Source of the DNA: Thermoproteota archaeon
Lineage (GTDB): Archaea > Thermoproteota > Korarchaeia > Korarchaeales > Korarchaeaceae
Direction of reading: 5' to 3'
Assembly: GCA_027491555.1 (NCBI GenBank)
Contig: JAOZGN010000036.1
Span: forward strand, 1-22,167
DNA length: 22,167 nt
Positions 1 through 7,438 of the stretch are shown piece by piece. Within the stretch, counting starts at the first letter, position 1. Each line of letters opens with the position of its first letter. Made by a program: the position numbers and the translations under genes. The notes beneath the pieces were generated by a model. That model saw only the letters and a list, made by a program, of their open reading frames with translations, ran no database searches and was not told the origin of the DNA.

Positions 1-410
1 GAGATCTCCCCGGTCGGGTCGGAGGTGAGGAGATCCTCGTACGAGGTCGACCTCAGCAGGGCGGGGGAGAGCCTGACCGGCCTTTTGGACAGCTCCAGCT
101 CGCCCCTGAGGGCCCTCAGGAGCACGCTGGTCAGGGAGTCGTCCGCGACCCCGACGAAGAACCTGGCCTCGGAGCCCCTGCGCAGGACGACGTAGCCCCT
201 GGGGCCCACCCTGACCTCTCGGGGCACCGTGATGCGACCCACCGAGTAGGGAGGGGCGCCCTCGCCCCCCTCCTTCAGACGGTCGGAGAGCTCGGGATCA
301 GCAAGTGTTAGGGCGTTCAGGAGGAGGCTCTGGGCCGCCCTGCCGCTCGACTCCAGGAACAGGGGGATGTCGTCGAGCGCCTCGACGGTGACCTGAATGA
401 GCGCGGGCAT
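1..410 (-). CDS. cas6: Cas6-like CRISPR RNA endoribonuclease, partial (C-terminus cut by window edge)
   Basis: Only the first about 136 residues are inside the window; the C-terminal part lies before base 1. The ATG at 410-408 sits 7 bases after the stop of the upstream 514-residue gene, and a GGAGGTGA site formed by that gene's last codons is well placed for it, so the start is firm. The translation resembles the N-terminal ferredoxin-like half of Cas6, which cuts pre-crRNA within repeats: a hydrophobic beta strand, a helix leading to PELSDRLKEGG, then PPYSVG, a strand GSEARFFVGVADD, and a late RSTSYEDLL segment like the TSFE-type element of Cas6. No histidine occurs in the visible part, including the place where many Cas6 enzymes have their catalytic histidine; some crenarchaeal Cas6 proteins also lack it. 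The glycine-rich C-terminal loop that would confirm the family is not visible. This would be the second Cas6 of the locus. The family call is from pattern only. Confidence 0.65.
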   Translation of the reverse strand, partial: MPALIQVTVEALDDIPLFLESSGRAAQSLLLNALTLADPELSDRLKEGGEGAPPYSVGRITVPREVRVGPRGYVVLRRGSEARFFVGVADDSLTSVLLRALRGELELSKRPVRLSPALLRSTSYEDLLTSDPTGEI

Positions 411-417
411 ACCTTTC

Positions 418-1962
418 TCACCTCCAGCGCTTCCTTCTCCCTCTCTTGGCCCTCTTACCTTCCGTGAGCCTCCTCCTCTCGATCGCGGCGTCTACGTCGG
501 ACAGCCAGGACATCACCAATGGCTTGACCCTATCGAGAGCCACGCTGAAGACGGTGACGCTCCCCCTCCTCCCGGTTCGGCTGGGCCCCTCAACTGGGTA
601 GCCCTCAACCAGCCCCTCGGCCTCCAGCCTCTCCAGGGCCCTAGATATGGTCTTCTGCGGCACCCCCAGAATGACCTCCAGCTCTGGGCGCGAGAACCCA
701 CTCGAGTCGATCCTGTCCCTCATCTTCTTCAGGAGCCTGGCCCTCTTGAGGTGGCTGAGCTCTCTCCCAGCGAGGAACAGCAACTCCACTACATCCTCAG
801 GTCTCAGCCCTCTCAGGTCAGCCGCCTTCTTGAAGCACAGGAGAGCCAGGACCTCCCCCTCCAAGTCTCGTAGGAGCGTTGGCTTCCCTTCCACGTGCAC
901 CTCTACCCCGAGGCACCTCCCGGCCGAGACTATCCTAGCGAGGGCCGAGTACTGCTCAGGAGTGAGGACGCGGGTCAGCGTCAGCCCCAGGTTGCGGTGC
1001 ACCTCTCTCAGACCCATGAACTCGGCCAGCCTCCCGTAGGTGGAGTAGAACGGGCTGTCCCAGACCAGCCGGTCGCTCGACCAGAGGTCCGGGTGGAGGT
1101 ACAGGAGGATGGTCCTCATGGTCTCCTCGTTGAGCATCCGACCGGCCTCGCTCGCGGCGGCGTCCAGCGCCAGGGCCAGGTCGATCGCGGCGTATATGTA
1201 CCGCCTCATGACCTTCCTGCTCCGCCTTATGTCGCGCCTCCCCTTGGAGGAGACGGAGAGCCTCGCGACGATCCCCGTACCGGTCAAGAAGTACTGGTCC
1301 CCGTACTTCCCGACCTGAAGGTGCTTTTGGGGACTCAGGTAGGCCGGGAAAACCGGCCTGGTGGAGAGGGGGTCCGCGAGCGCGTGGAGGAGGTCCACGG
1401 GGAGGCCATCCAGAGGGCCTCCCCTGATCACGTGTACGAACGCGAACCTCTTAGACTTCGAGAGGGTCTCGACCTTGTCAAGGTCGACCCTTGGCGCGAC
1501 GCCTCCCTTGAAGGCCCTTCGAAGGGATTCGGCCTCGAGACAATCGTCAAGCCTCCGGCGAAGGGACCTGGCGATCTCTGACCAAGCCCGGGCGAAATCC
1601 CGCAGATCGCCCACCGGCTTGGCGACGAGGTGGAGCCGCGCGGAGGCGAGACCAAAGCCGTAGACAGAGACCCTGATCTCCGGCCGGTTCAGGATCCTCA
1701 GGCCGGCCGGCGAAAGGTTGAACTCCGGCTTCTCTATCGCGAAGACCCTGGATAGGGTGGGCGCCATCCCAAGGGCCTTCAACTTACTTTGGGCGCCTTT
1801 GGTGGCCTTCTTGAGGAAGGCTGGACCGCCCTTCGCCTCTGCGAACCTGGGTGGCCTACTGAGCACAGCGACTCGCGTTAGAGTTAGGACCGCCAGTCTC
1901 AAGTCCTCCGATCTCTCTTCTCCCGTGATTTGACTATCCATAGTGAGCGTGAGAGGGGACAT
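418..1962 (-). CDS. Unknown 514-residue protein with C-terminal winged-helix DNA-binding domain
   Basis: I do not recognise the family. Residues about 420-478 look like a winged helix-turn-helix: SRPELEVILGVPQKTISRAL (helix, turn, recognition helix), then a helix LERLEAEGLVEGY and a basic wing, PSRTGRRGS. This is the layout seen in MarR/ArsR-type archaeal regulators. The tail after about 500 is very basic (Lys/Arg-rich). The N-terminal 400 residues are mixed alpha/beta with no motif I can name; there is no Walker motif, CARF signature or zinc-ligand pair. ATG at 1962 was chosen; an in-frame ATG seven codons later has no better ribosome site. The gene lies directly upstream of the Cas6-like gene with a 7-base gap and probably shares its transcript. 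A palindrome at 2009-2034 upstream could be its own operator. A role as a CRISPR regulator is inference from the HTH and position; an array-binding or processing partner of Cas6 is an alternative. Confidence 0.75.
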   Translation of the reverse strand: MSPLTLTMDSQITGEERSEDLRLAVLTLTRVAVLSRPPRFAEAKGGPAFLKKATKGAQSKLKALGMAPTLSRVFAIEKPEFNLSPAGLRILNRPEIRVSVYGFGLASARLHLVAKPVGDLRDFARAWSEIARSLRRRLDDCLEAESLRRAFKGGVAPRVDLDKVETLSKSKRFAFVHVIRGGPLDGLPVDLLHALADPLSTRPVFPAYLSPQKHLQVGKYGDQYFLTGTGIVARLSVSSKGRRDIRRSRKVMRRYIYAAIDLALALDAAASEAGRMLNEETMRTILLYLHPDLWSSDRLVWDSPFYSTYGRLAEFMGLREVHRNLGLTLTRVLTPEQYSALARIVSAGRCLGVEVHVEGKPTLLRDLEGEVLALLCFKKAADLRGLRPEDVVELLFLAGRELSHLKRARLLKKMRDRIDSSGFSRPELEVILGVPQKTISRALERLEAEGLVEGYPVEGPSRTGRRGSVTVFSVALDRVKPLVMSWLSDVDAAIERRRLTEGKRAKRGRRKRWR

Positions 1963-2008
1963 CCTTGAGAGGCACCTTCGCGTAATGTCTGCACCTCCAG
2001 ACTTAACG

Positions 2009-2034
2009 GTTCTCGCGGTTTATCTCACGAGAAC
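2009..2034. promoter_or_regulatory. Perfect spaced palindrome, candidate operator
   Basis: GTTCTCG and CGAGAAC form a perfect 7-base inverted repeat with a 12-base spacer, giving half-site centres about 19 bases apart, roughly two helical turns, as expected for a dimeric winged-helix regulator. It lies about 47 bases upstream of the ATG of the HTH protein at 1962, close to where transcription from the AT-rich element at 2046-2054 would begin. Autoregulation is inference. Confidence 0.4.
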
Positions 2035-2045
2035 TCAGTTGGGTG

Positions 2046-2054
2046 AAATTTAGA
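2046..2054 (-). promoter_or_regulatory. Possible TATA box for the 514-residue gene
   Basis: On the minus strand this reads TCTAAATTT, an AT-rich island in GC-rich sequence. Archaeal initiation about 26 bases downstream would fall near 2024, inside the palindrome at 2009-2034, which would suit repression. A second AT-rich stretch at about 2016-2025 is an alternative. Weak call. Confidence 0.3.
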
Positions 2055-2102
2055 GGCGCCTTGGTAGTTCGGCCCAATGGGAATCCAGTCCTCTGTTTTT
2101 CC

Positions 2103-2140
2103 CTCTGAACTCATCTGAACTCTCTCCTCTGAACCCATCT
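2103..2140. repeat. Direct repeat of a 14-base unit
   Basis: CTCTGAACTCATCT at 2103-2116 recurs as CTCTGAACCCATCT at 2127-2140, 13 of 14 identical, with a 24-base period. A third shorter TCTGAAC lies between them at 2115-2120. Too few units and too short to be a CRISPR array; it may be a regulator-binding site or chance pyrimidine-rich repetition. Confidence 0.4.
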
Positions 2141-2385
2141 CTCGTCATCGAGGTCGACTACGGCGTGCCTGATGTCTAGGCCATTTGCCGATTTCATGAG
2201 GCTACCACTAACTGTTTTAACCTGACCTATGATTCCAAAAGATTAAGCCCTATATACGCGCGCGACCTGCTCGGCGAGCGTCGAGGCGCGTGTGGGGACA
2301 GCGTGAAGGTTCAACGGGCTCCCTCCAAGTGCAGATCGCGGAGGTCAGCTCTAGATCAAATTAAATCTGCGGGGTCACCCGTCCC

Positions 2386-2406
2386 GGGGATCGAGCTTGG
2401 ATCCCC
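2386..2406. repeat. Perfect 7-base hairpin upstream of the CARF gene
   Basis: GGGGATC and GATCCCC are exact reverse complements separated by a 7-base loop. It ends about 50 bases before the CARF start and is followed by only a short pyrimidine run, so it could be an operator or an RNA stem. No function can be assigned. Confidence 0.4.
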
Positions 2407-2422
2407 TTCTGGCCGATCACGA

Positions 2423-2434
2423 GCGAAACCTTAA
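2423..2434 (+). promoter_or_regulatory. Candidate BRE/TATA promoter of the CARF gene
   Basis: The sequence GCGAAACCTTAAGG resembles a purine-rich BRE followed by a weak TATA element centred near 2431. Initiation about 27 bases downstream would fall at about 2458, the first base of the GTG start at 2459, which would give a leaderless transcript. This helps choose that start, but the TATA match is imperfect. Confidence 0.35.
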
Positions 2435-2458
2435 GGCAGGTCGACCTCACTCCGGGTT

Positions 2459-3235
2459 GTGGGATCGCTCGGAGGCAGACCTAGGGGCGTGGTGATAGCC
2501 CCGCTTGGGCTGAGTCCGCCCGTGATAACGGAGTTCGTCGAGCATCTCGTTAGGAAGGGAGAGCCACCTGAGGAGGTCCTCGTGATAAGGACCGCCGATC
2601 CACAGGTTGATGTGGGGTTCAGGGTCCTAGTCGCCGCCATCAGGCTGAGGTACCCGTCCATCGGGGTCATGGACGGCGTCGTGAGGGTGGACGATGTGGA
2701 CTCCCAGGAGGGGATGAGGGAGTTCCTAGCGGAGACCGCCAGCGTACTGTCGGCCGCTCAGGGGAGGTGGCCCCTCCGACTGCTGGTCTCTGGGGGCAGG
2801 AAGTCCATGACCGTGGCCCTCACCGCACTCGCACCCTTCCTCCTAGCGGAGGGGGTCTACCACGTAGTGGTGCCCCACATCAGAGTGGCTAGCAGCCGCC
2901 TAGAGGCGGTGAGGGAGATCATGAGGGAGGTGGCAGGCTCCCCAGACCCTGTGGCAGCCTACGAGGAGAAAATGGAGGAGCTTGATCCGGTGTTCTGGCC
3001 TCCGCCATCTGAGTACAGGGTGGTCAGGCTGCCAGTAATTCCGTACCCGCCCGATGTCGCGCAGGCTGTGGCGAGGGTGCTCTCAGAGGGAGGCTGGAGG
3101 CGCGAGGTCGGGGGCGGGCTGGCGGTCGCCCTAGACGCCGCAGGCCTGGTGAGCATCCTCGAGAGAGGGAGGATCGTGCCGACCGAGCTGGGCGAGGCCG
3201 TGGGGAGGGCCATTAGGCGGATGCTCAGCCTCTGA
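2459..3235 (+). CDS. CARF-domain protein, probable ring nuclease-like (Crn1 / NE0113-like)
   Basis: A 258-residue protein. Residues about 10-160 look like a CARF Rossmann domain, which binds the cyclic oligoadenylate made by type III Cas10: a first strand VVIAPLGLSPPVITE (the loop after strand 1, as in NE0113-family proteins), a central part with LVIRTAD, and the signature LLVSGGRKSMTVAL at 108-121 with Ser111, Arg114 and Lys115. This serine/glycine/lysine loop matches ring nucleases and related CARF proteins that cleave the messenger to end the response. Residues about 195-258 end in PTELGEAVG, resembling the end of a winged helix, so a CARF-HTH sensor such as Csa3 is an alternative. No HEPN RxxxxH or PD-ExK effector domain follows. 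GTG at 2459 is supported by a possible leaderless promoter; GTG at 2489 is another option. The gene converges on the 552-residue gene with a 7-base gap. Confidence 0.75.
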   Translation: MGSLGGRPRGVVIAPLGLSPPVITEFVEHLVRKGEPPEEVLVIRTADPQVDVGFRVLVAAIRLRYPSIGVMDGVVRVDDVDSQEGMREFLAETASVLSAAQGRWPLRLLVSGGRKSMTVALTALAPFLLAEGVYHVVVPHIRVASSRLEAVREIMREVAGSPDPVAAYEEKMEELDPVFWPPPSEYRVVRLPVIPYPPDVAQAVARVLSEGGWRREVGGGLAVALDAAGLVSILERGRIVPTELGEAVGRAIRRMLSL

Positions 3236-3242
3236 ACTCTCG

Positions 3243-4901
3243 CTATGGGCTTGAAGTCAAATTAGGTACGCTATCATCAGAACTGGCCTGTTGGTTTATC
3301 CTTTTTTCAAGCATCTTCCTGTATAACTTTGTCCTTTCCTCTCTGAAAAAGAATTTATGTAAATCGGCCTTAAAAATGATCTGATGGTCCAAAGAATGGC
3401 CATAATCCAAAAGGAATTCCTCCACTATGTTAGGGTGCCTCCCGAGAGGGTATATGAACATAACAGCCATATCCTCAGCAAACTCTTCAGGAACTTTTGT
3501 TAGAAACTCCATCAGCCTCCCCAATTTTCCCTTAAGATTCCTCTTACCAGATCTCGTGGTGATCTCCACCAAACAGATCAATGGTCGTTTATTGAGTCTA
3601 TGTATTTGAGACCGGGTTAGGCAGCCAAGCGCCCTCTCGAGCGCATCCCCGTCTACATAGGCTATGCCGTCCACTTCTTGGTCAATCCTGCTATCAGAGC
3701 CGCCCTTCGGCGTGTGAAAGGTAATCTCTAGTGCGGGAGTTGTGGGTATACCATCATAAAGTAACGCGTTTAAAGCGGCTATCTCAAAGATCTTCTTCTC
3801 ACCCAAGTAGTGGTTTATCAGGAAACCCCACCAGAACTCGTTCAGATAGTTTCCAGCTATACTCATCAAGCCGCCCCATATTCGTGTCAGTTTGTCGAGT
3901 CTCCTGAGGAGAGAGGAGGGAAGCAGGTCTAAGTACTCATTAAGCTCTGGGAGTTGAGGAAGTCCAAGCTTTAGTTCGCGCAACCAGTTTCCTTTGCCTT
4001 CTGCAAAGTTGGAGGGCTTATTCTTAAGCTTTCTTATATACTTTCTACGATAGTTTTTGTTGCTAAATTTTCTTATCACTTTTTCAAGAATGTTAAGTAT
4101 ATTTGTTTGTTCGAAGGTTTTCCTCAGAGATTGTGCTCTCCCGTCATCCTTCAATGAGGGATACATGAGCTCGATTAGGGTAAAAAGTTCTATTTCTGGC
4201 CCGTAGTTATAGTCATCATAAAAATGCTTGGAGTAAAATGGCCTAAACCTAAGGCTCGCTCCTTCGCCATGGCGACTGTCCGCCCACTGCTCAACCTTGA
4301 GAATCCCCTCAGCAAGCCTAGAGGCTGTTACGAACCTTTCCAAAGAGTATTGAATGAAATAATCTGAGGAGTGATCGGAGAGACCAGCAACCACGTTTTC
4401 TGTGATCGTATTTATTAAGCTTAGTAATCTCTCAATCTGAGCTGCCTTTCGATTTTCCGGAATCTCGCCTACCACTAGGTGCCCGAGTTCTTCAAGAGTG
4501 TAGGAGGCATACACGTACAGGAACCTAGCGAGAACTTCTGCAAGACTCTCCTCACTAAAACCTAGATACCCGAGATATACCCACGTTTTATTAGCTTCAT
4601 CCTTTGACTTCTCATCTGCTTCTGAGCTGTACCTGTCATATCTGAAATAATTATTCAAAAAAACTTCGATTAGACCTATCCGATAGTTAGTTCCTGCTTC
4701 ATGTCCTTCTGATGTTATTCTCTTCACCTCGAATTCTCTACCAAGAATTGAACGAGCGAGATCCCTAAACTCTCTGAGTAGGCCGTCGGTCAGTATGGAG
4801 TGTATTGACTGGAATCCTATGTCCGGAAAGACCTCCCTTTGGAATTCACTTAACCTCTCATCCCCCACCAAGAGCTTCAGCAGACCCAAGATCTCCCTCA
4901 C
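3243..4901 (-). CDS. Unknown 552-residue type III-associated protein, possible PD-(D/E)xK nuclease
   Basis: Last gene of the type III operon. Its GTG start overlaps the upstream stop as GTGA (4 bases), so it is translationally coupled. I do not recognise the family. Residues 1-330 are mostly helical, aromatic and charged, with no CARF, HEPN RxxxxH or zinc motif seen. Near the C-terminus, SRIDQEVDGIAYVD (Asp411) is followed 35 residues later by a hydrophobic strand ending LICLVEITTRSGK (Glu446, Thr448, Lys453), which resembles the VD...hhhExK core of PD-(D/E)xK nucleases, with Thr where Lys is usual. This is suggestive, not diagnostic. Composition is very different from its neighbours: 4021-4080 has 15 G/C of 60, while a typical stretch in the I-D genes (14161-14220) has 44 of 60, and AT-ending codons are common. 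This points to recent acquisition. By position it may be an accessory effector of the type III complex (inference). Confidence 0.8.
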   Translation of the reverse strand: MREILGLLKLLVGDERLSEFQREVFPDIGFQSIHSILTDGLLREFRDLARSILGREFEVKRITSEGHEAGTNYRIGLIEVFLNNYFRYDRYSSEADEKSKDEANKTWVYLGYLGFSEESLAEVLARFLYVYASYTLEELGHLVVGEIPENRKAAQIERLLSLINTITENVVAGLSDHSSDYFIQYSLERFVTASRLAEGILKVEQWADSRHGEGASLRFRPFYSKHFYDDYNYGPEIELFTLIELMYPSLKDDGRAQSLRKTFEQTNILNILEKVIRKFSNKNYRRKYIRKLKNKPSNFAEGKGNWLRELKLGLPQLPELNEYLDLLPSSLLRRLDKLTRIWGGLMSIAGNYLNEFWWGFLINHYLGEKKIFEIAALNALLYDGIPTTPALEITFHTPKGGSDSRIDQEVDGIAYVDGDALERALGCLTRSQIHRLNKRPLICLVEITTRSGKRNLKGKLGRLMEFLTKVPEEFAEDMAVMFIYPLGRHPNIVEEFLLDYGHSLDHQIIFKADLHKFFFREERTKLYRKMLEKRINQQASSDDSVPNLTSSP

Positions 4902-5662
4902 TCAACCTCACTCTCCAGCTCGATCCTCACGAGACCCCTCCCTACAGATCTGCCCCCGCCGAGCTGGAATCCCATCTCCCTTGCGGCCTGCAGCGTGAGT
5001 TCAAAGAGCCACTTCACGCGTCTTGCCGTTTCTGTGCCAACGAATCCGCGCTGATCCAGCACGATGATTCCCCGGAACTCGTGCCCGGGTAGGAGAACCT
5101 CCTCGGTGAATAGCCTACGCTCCGCCGCCTTCAGCTTCCTCCTATCCAAGGCGACGCGGGTCACCGAGGCTGTCGGAAGTTCGAGAGTGGTCGGGATGGC
5201 GTCAGAGAGCCTGAGAGCCCCTGCCAGACCTGGAGCCCCAAAGAGCCTGCATATCGGGCAGATGAGCGAGGGAAACTCGCCGTTCACGGCCTCCACGTCT
5301 CTGTCGGTGAAGCCCTCGCTGGGGAGCCGACTCTTGATCTCCCTTAGGACGGGCTCCATCAAGTCGTGTCTGATCAGCCCTCCTTCCCGCTCGTGGGCTG
5401 CCATCAGTTCCAGCCAGATATCTCCCCTGTCCCGGGACTTCATCCCAATGGAGCGACCCAGGGATTCAGCCATCCCCCTGAGGGCGCCCTTGATTGTCGT
5501 GGCGGGGATTATAGGCACCCTGATTACGCCCGTCTGGGTAGAGATGGGGACCCTGAGCATCTCCCTGACGAACCCCCTCCCGCCCACTCCCACGGACAGG
5601 GGGGTCTCTAGGGTCAGCCGAAACCTGTAGACCTCTACACCATCAACCGTAGAGGGGGTCAT
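4898..5662 (-). CDS. csm3: Type III-D-like Cas7 subunit (Csm3-like RAMP), lacks the loop aspartate
   Basis: A 254-residue RAMP protein of the Cas7 backbone family, which lines the crRNA in type III complexes. It opens with a first RRM strand VYRFRLTLETPLSVG, then the Cas7 loop VPIIPATTIKGALRG (50-64), a relaxed form of the usual IPGSSLKG. The zinc-type motif CPICRLFGAPG (Cys135, Cys138) follows, and the C-terminus has GGGRSVGRGLVRI, the glycine-rich RAMP loop. In Csm3 and Cmr4 the target-RNA-cleaving aspartate lies about 12-16 residues before the IPG loop; here that stretch (28-52) contains no Asp, so this subunit is probably structural. ATG at 5662 overlaps the end of the Csx10-like gene by 20 bases and follows a GGTGGT site. 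The downstream 552-residue gene is coupled through GTGA. Confidence 0.85.
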   Translation of the reverse strand: MTPSTVDGVEVYRFRLTLETPLSVGVGGRGFVREMLRVPISTQTGVIRVPIIPATTIKGALRGMAESLGRSIGMKSRDRGDIWLELMAAHEREGGLIRHDLMEPVLREIKSRLPSEGFTDRDVEAVNGEFPSLICPICRLFGAPGLAGALRLSDAIPTTLELPTASVTRVALDRRKLKAAERRLFTEEVLLPGHEFRGIIVLDQRGFVGTETARRVKWLFELTLQAAREMGFQLGGGRSVGRGLVRIELESEVE

Positions 5663-6803
5663 CGTACCACCACCCTAGGGGATGAATCACGTTTAGTCCA
5701 ACGTGGGCTAGGGAGTCCCAGCCCAGGATTGAGGCTACCGCCATCGCTCTCGCCAGGGTATCCCCGTCGGCATCAGTCTCCAGCACCATCACGCTTCCCA
5801 CACGGCAGCAGGCGAGTTCCGGCCTTGGCATCCCCGTGAGGAGGGAGAAGGACCTGAATGTGCCGCGCCCTCCGACGACGAGTGGGCGGCCGTCCTCGCC
5901 CCTGGCTACCCTCACGCTGACGCCGTCCAGCCCGAGCCTTTGCGTGTCCATCCTCCCTGGAACTGGGGAGGAAAGGGACCAGACCTCCCACCTGGCGGCG
6001 GGAGACCTCGCGTAGGCCGCCAGCCTCGAGACCCCACCTGAGTAGGCCACCCACTCCGCCACCTCAGCCGCCAGCTTCGACTTCGCTACCTCCATGTCCA
6101 TCTCCCTCAGGACCACCGCCGCGCATCTGCCGAAACCCCTGCTCACTCCCCTACCCACGTAGAGCAACCTCTCCCCCTTCAGGTAGTCCACAACCTCGTC
6201 TCGACAAGTGGCGAGGAACCTAAAGGCCTGACCTGGCAGGAGAACCTCATAGCTATAGAGCATCCCCTTCTCGGCGGACCTCCTCCTTTTGCTCACCCCG
6301 ACCGATGTCAGGATGTCCCTCCTCACATCGACTGGTCTCACCGATCCATCGGGGTTCGGAAGCACGGGAGTGCCTGCCGCCAGCTTGGCGCTGCCCGGTA
6401 TGTCCCTCATGATGCTGCAGAGAGACTCGGGTCTCTGTTCAATGACTGGCTGGAGCATCTCTCCCACGCTCCGAGCTTGCGTGAGGTTCTTGACGCCGTC
6501 GCGGCCTAAGATGTCGACAAGCCTTCCCTCCGCCTTGCAGCGGTAGACAAAGGGGGTCGCGGGTCTCGAGGTCTTGCCGTCCGCCACCGGGTAGGCGGGG
6601 TGGACGACGCAGGTCGGCTCTGAGGCCTCGCGGGCCGCGTCCTCTCTGCCCAAGTACCCGAATTCGACGGCTCCGGAGAGCAGGGCGCCCCGGAGTGTTG
6701 AGCCAGGGATCCACCAGGGCACGGCGGAGAAGCCGTACTTCCCGGCTCGAGCGGAGACGAGGGTCGGAGACTCAAGGCTCAGCTCAACTAGAACCACTCG
6801 CAA
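5643..6803 (-). CDS. csx10: Csx10-like Cas5-group RAMP subunit of a type III-D system
   Basis: About 386 residues. It begins with a RAMP strand (RVVLVELSLESPTLVS), then WIPGSTLRGALLSG, the Csx10 version of the RAMP loop (PGS-x-LRG). Later come DILTSVGVSKRRRSAEKGML, GQAFRF and VGRGVSRGFGR, the glycine-rich loop. A C-terminal domain ends in LGWDSLAHVGLNVIHPLGWW. Unlike the Cas7 paralogues it has no CxxCxxFG motif, and its length fits Csx10, the Cas5 equivalent of III-D that caps the 5' end of the crRNA. The TTG at 6803 was chosen because GGAGGTGG lies 6 bases upstream of it; a TTG at 6818 in the same frame has no such site. Either start overlaps the end of the preceding Csm3-like gene. Csm4 or Csm5 are alternative labels. 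Confidence 0.75.
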   Translation of the reverse strand: MRVVLVELSLESPTLVSARAGKYGFSAVPWWIPGSTLRGALLSGAVEFGYLGREDAAREASEPTCVVHPAYPVADGKTSRPATPFVYRCKAEGRLVDILGRDGVKNLTQARSVGEMLQPVIEQRPESLCSIMRDIPGSAKLAAGTPVLPNPDGSVRPVDVRRDILTSVGVSKRRRSAEKGMLYSYEVLLPGQAFRFLATCRDEVVDYLKGERLLYVGRGVSRGFGRCAAVVLREMDMEVAKSKLAAEVAEWVAYSGGVSRLAAYARSPAARWEVWSLSSPVPGRMDTQRLGLDGVSVRVARGEDGRPLVVGGRGTFRSFSLLTGMPRPELACCRVGSVMVLETDADGDTLARAMAVASILGWDSLAHVGLNVIHPLGWWYDDPLYG

Positions 6804-7438
6804 AGATCCCACCTCCAATCCCTAAGGGAGTTCAGGAGGGGCATTCCAACTTCTCCCAACTCACTCTCGTTCGGTTCGGGTGAGATCGAGACCTTTAGGT
6901 CGACTAAGGCGCCCTTGCCGATTCCCACCAGCCTGAGGGAGTCTAGGGCTGCGAGAATCAGCTTCAGGTGATCGGCTTCCCTCACGAGGATCTCTCCCTC
7001 GAATGTAGTACAGAGCGGAACTACCTCGATGGTGAACAGCTTCCCCTCCTGCACGCGGCCCCTCCTCGGGTCGATTGAGGTCCTGGTTAGCGTCACCACC
7101 GGCACGTCGGTCGTCGGGATCAGGTCTGTGACCCTTATGGCGGAGGCTGACCGGAGTGGGTGCCCAGGTATGCCAAAGATCCTGCAGACGTCGCAGACCC
7201 CACTCTCTGCGTGGGCCCTCAAGATCGCCTCCGGCTCGATCTCTCCGCAAGATCTCATCCCCACGGCGGGCGCGGCCATGTGGGCAGCCGTCCTGAGCGC
7301 CCCCTTGAATGAGGTGCCCGGTATGACGACCCTCCCGTCAAACCTGAGTGTGGCCACATCGGTCGTTCCAGAGACCGAGTAGGAGGCACCCACCGTGAGC
7401 AGAGTGAGGTTACGCAGAGTGACTTGGACCCTCCACAT
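6788..7438 (-). CDS. csm3: Type III-D-like Cas7 subunit (Csm3-like), retains the loop aspartate
   Basis: About 216 residues from the ATG at 7438, whose A is shared with the Cas10 stop (TGATG). GGAGGTG 7 bases upstream inside the Cas10 end supports this start over an upstream in-frame one that would add 23 unrelated residues. The protein has SGTTDVATLRFDG followed by VVIPGTSFKGALR, the Csm3 arrangement in which the loop aspartate (Asp27) cuts the bound target RNA. Possible zinc ligands are Cys64, His76, Cys82 and Cys85, the last two in CDVCRIFGIPG. It is short for Csm3 but has the whole RAMP core. It sits between Cas10 and the Csx10-like gene. Catalysis is inferred from alignment by eye. Confidence 0.85.
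   Translation of the reverse strand: MWRVQVTLRNLTLLTVGASYSVSGTTDVATLRFDGRVVIPGTSFKGALRTAAHMAAPAVGMRSCGEIEPEAILRAHAESGVCDVCRIFGIPGHPLRSASAIRVTDLIPTTDVPVVTLTRTSIDPRRGRVQEGKLFTIEVVPLCTTFEGEILVREADHLKLILAALDSLRLVGIGKGALVDLKVSISPEPNESELGEVGMPLLNSLRDWRWDLCEWF

Larger units (their letters stand above)
1963..2458. other. Intergenic region between divergent genes, 496 bases
   Basis: No convincing protein gene lies here. The region separates the minus-strand 514-residue gene from the plus-strand CARF gene, so it should hold both promoters. It contains a spaced palindrome (2009-2034), an AT-rich TATA candidate (2046-2054), a 14-base direct repeat (2103-2140), another TATA-like stretch, CTATATAC, at about 2250-2257, a hairpin (2386-2406) and a BRE/TATA candidate just before the CARF gene. 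The TATA at 2250 lies about 200 bases from either gene, so it could drive a long leader or a small RNA. No tRNA fold or CRISPR repeat was found. Confidence 0.6.

Noticed and set aside
895..1581. Long plus-strand open frame of 228 codons opposite the 514-residue gene
   Set aside because: It is an antisense shadow in GC-rich sequence: no recognisable domain, low-complexity Gly/Glu/Arg/Pro composition, and the opposite strand carries a gene with a clear HTH and good junctions.
2103..2140. Short direct repeat considered as a degenerate CRISPR array
   Set aside because: Units are 14 bases with a 24-base period and only two good copies, far below CRISPR repeat and spacer lengths.
2300..2330. GGTTCAA sequence like a tRNA T-loop
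   Set aside because: The flanking bases do not form the 5-base T stem, and no acceptor or anticodon stems could be drawn around it.
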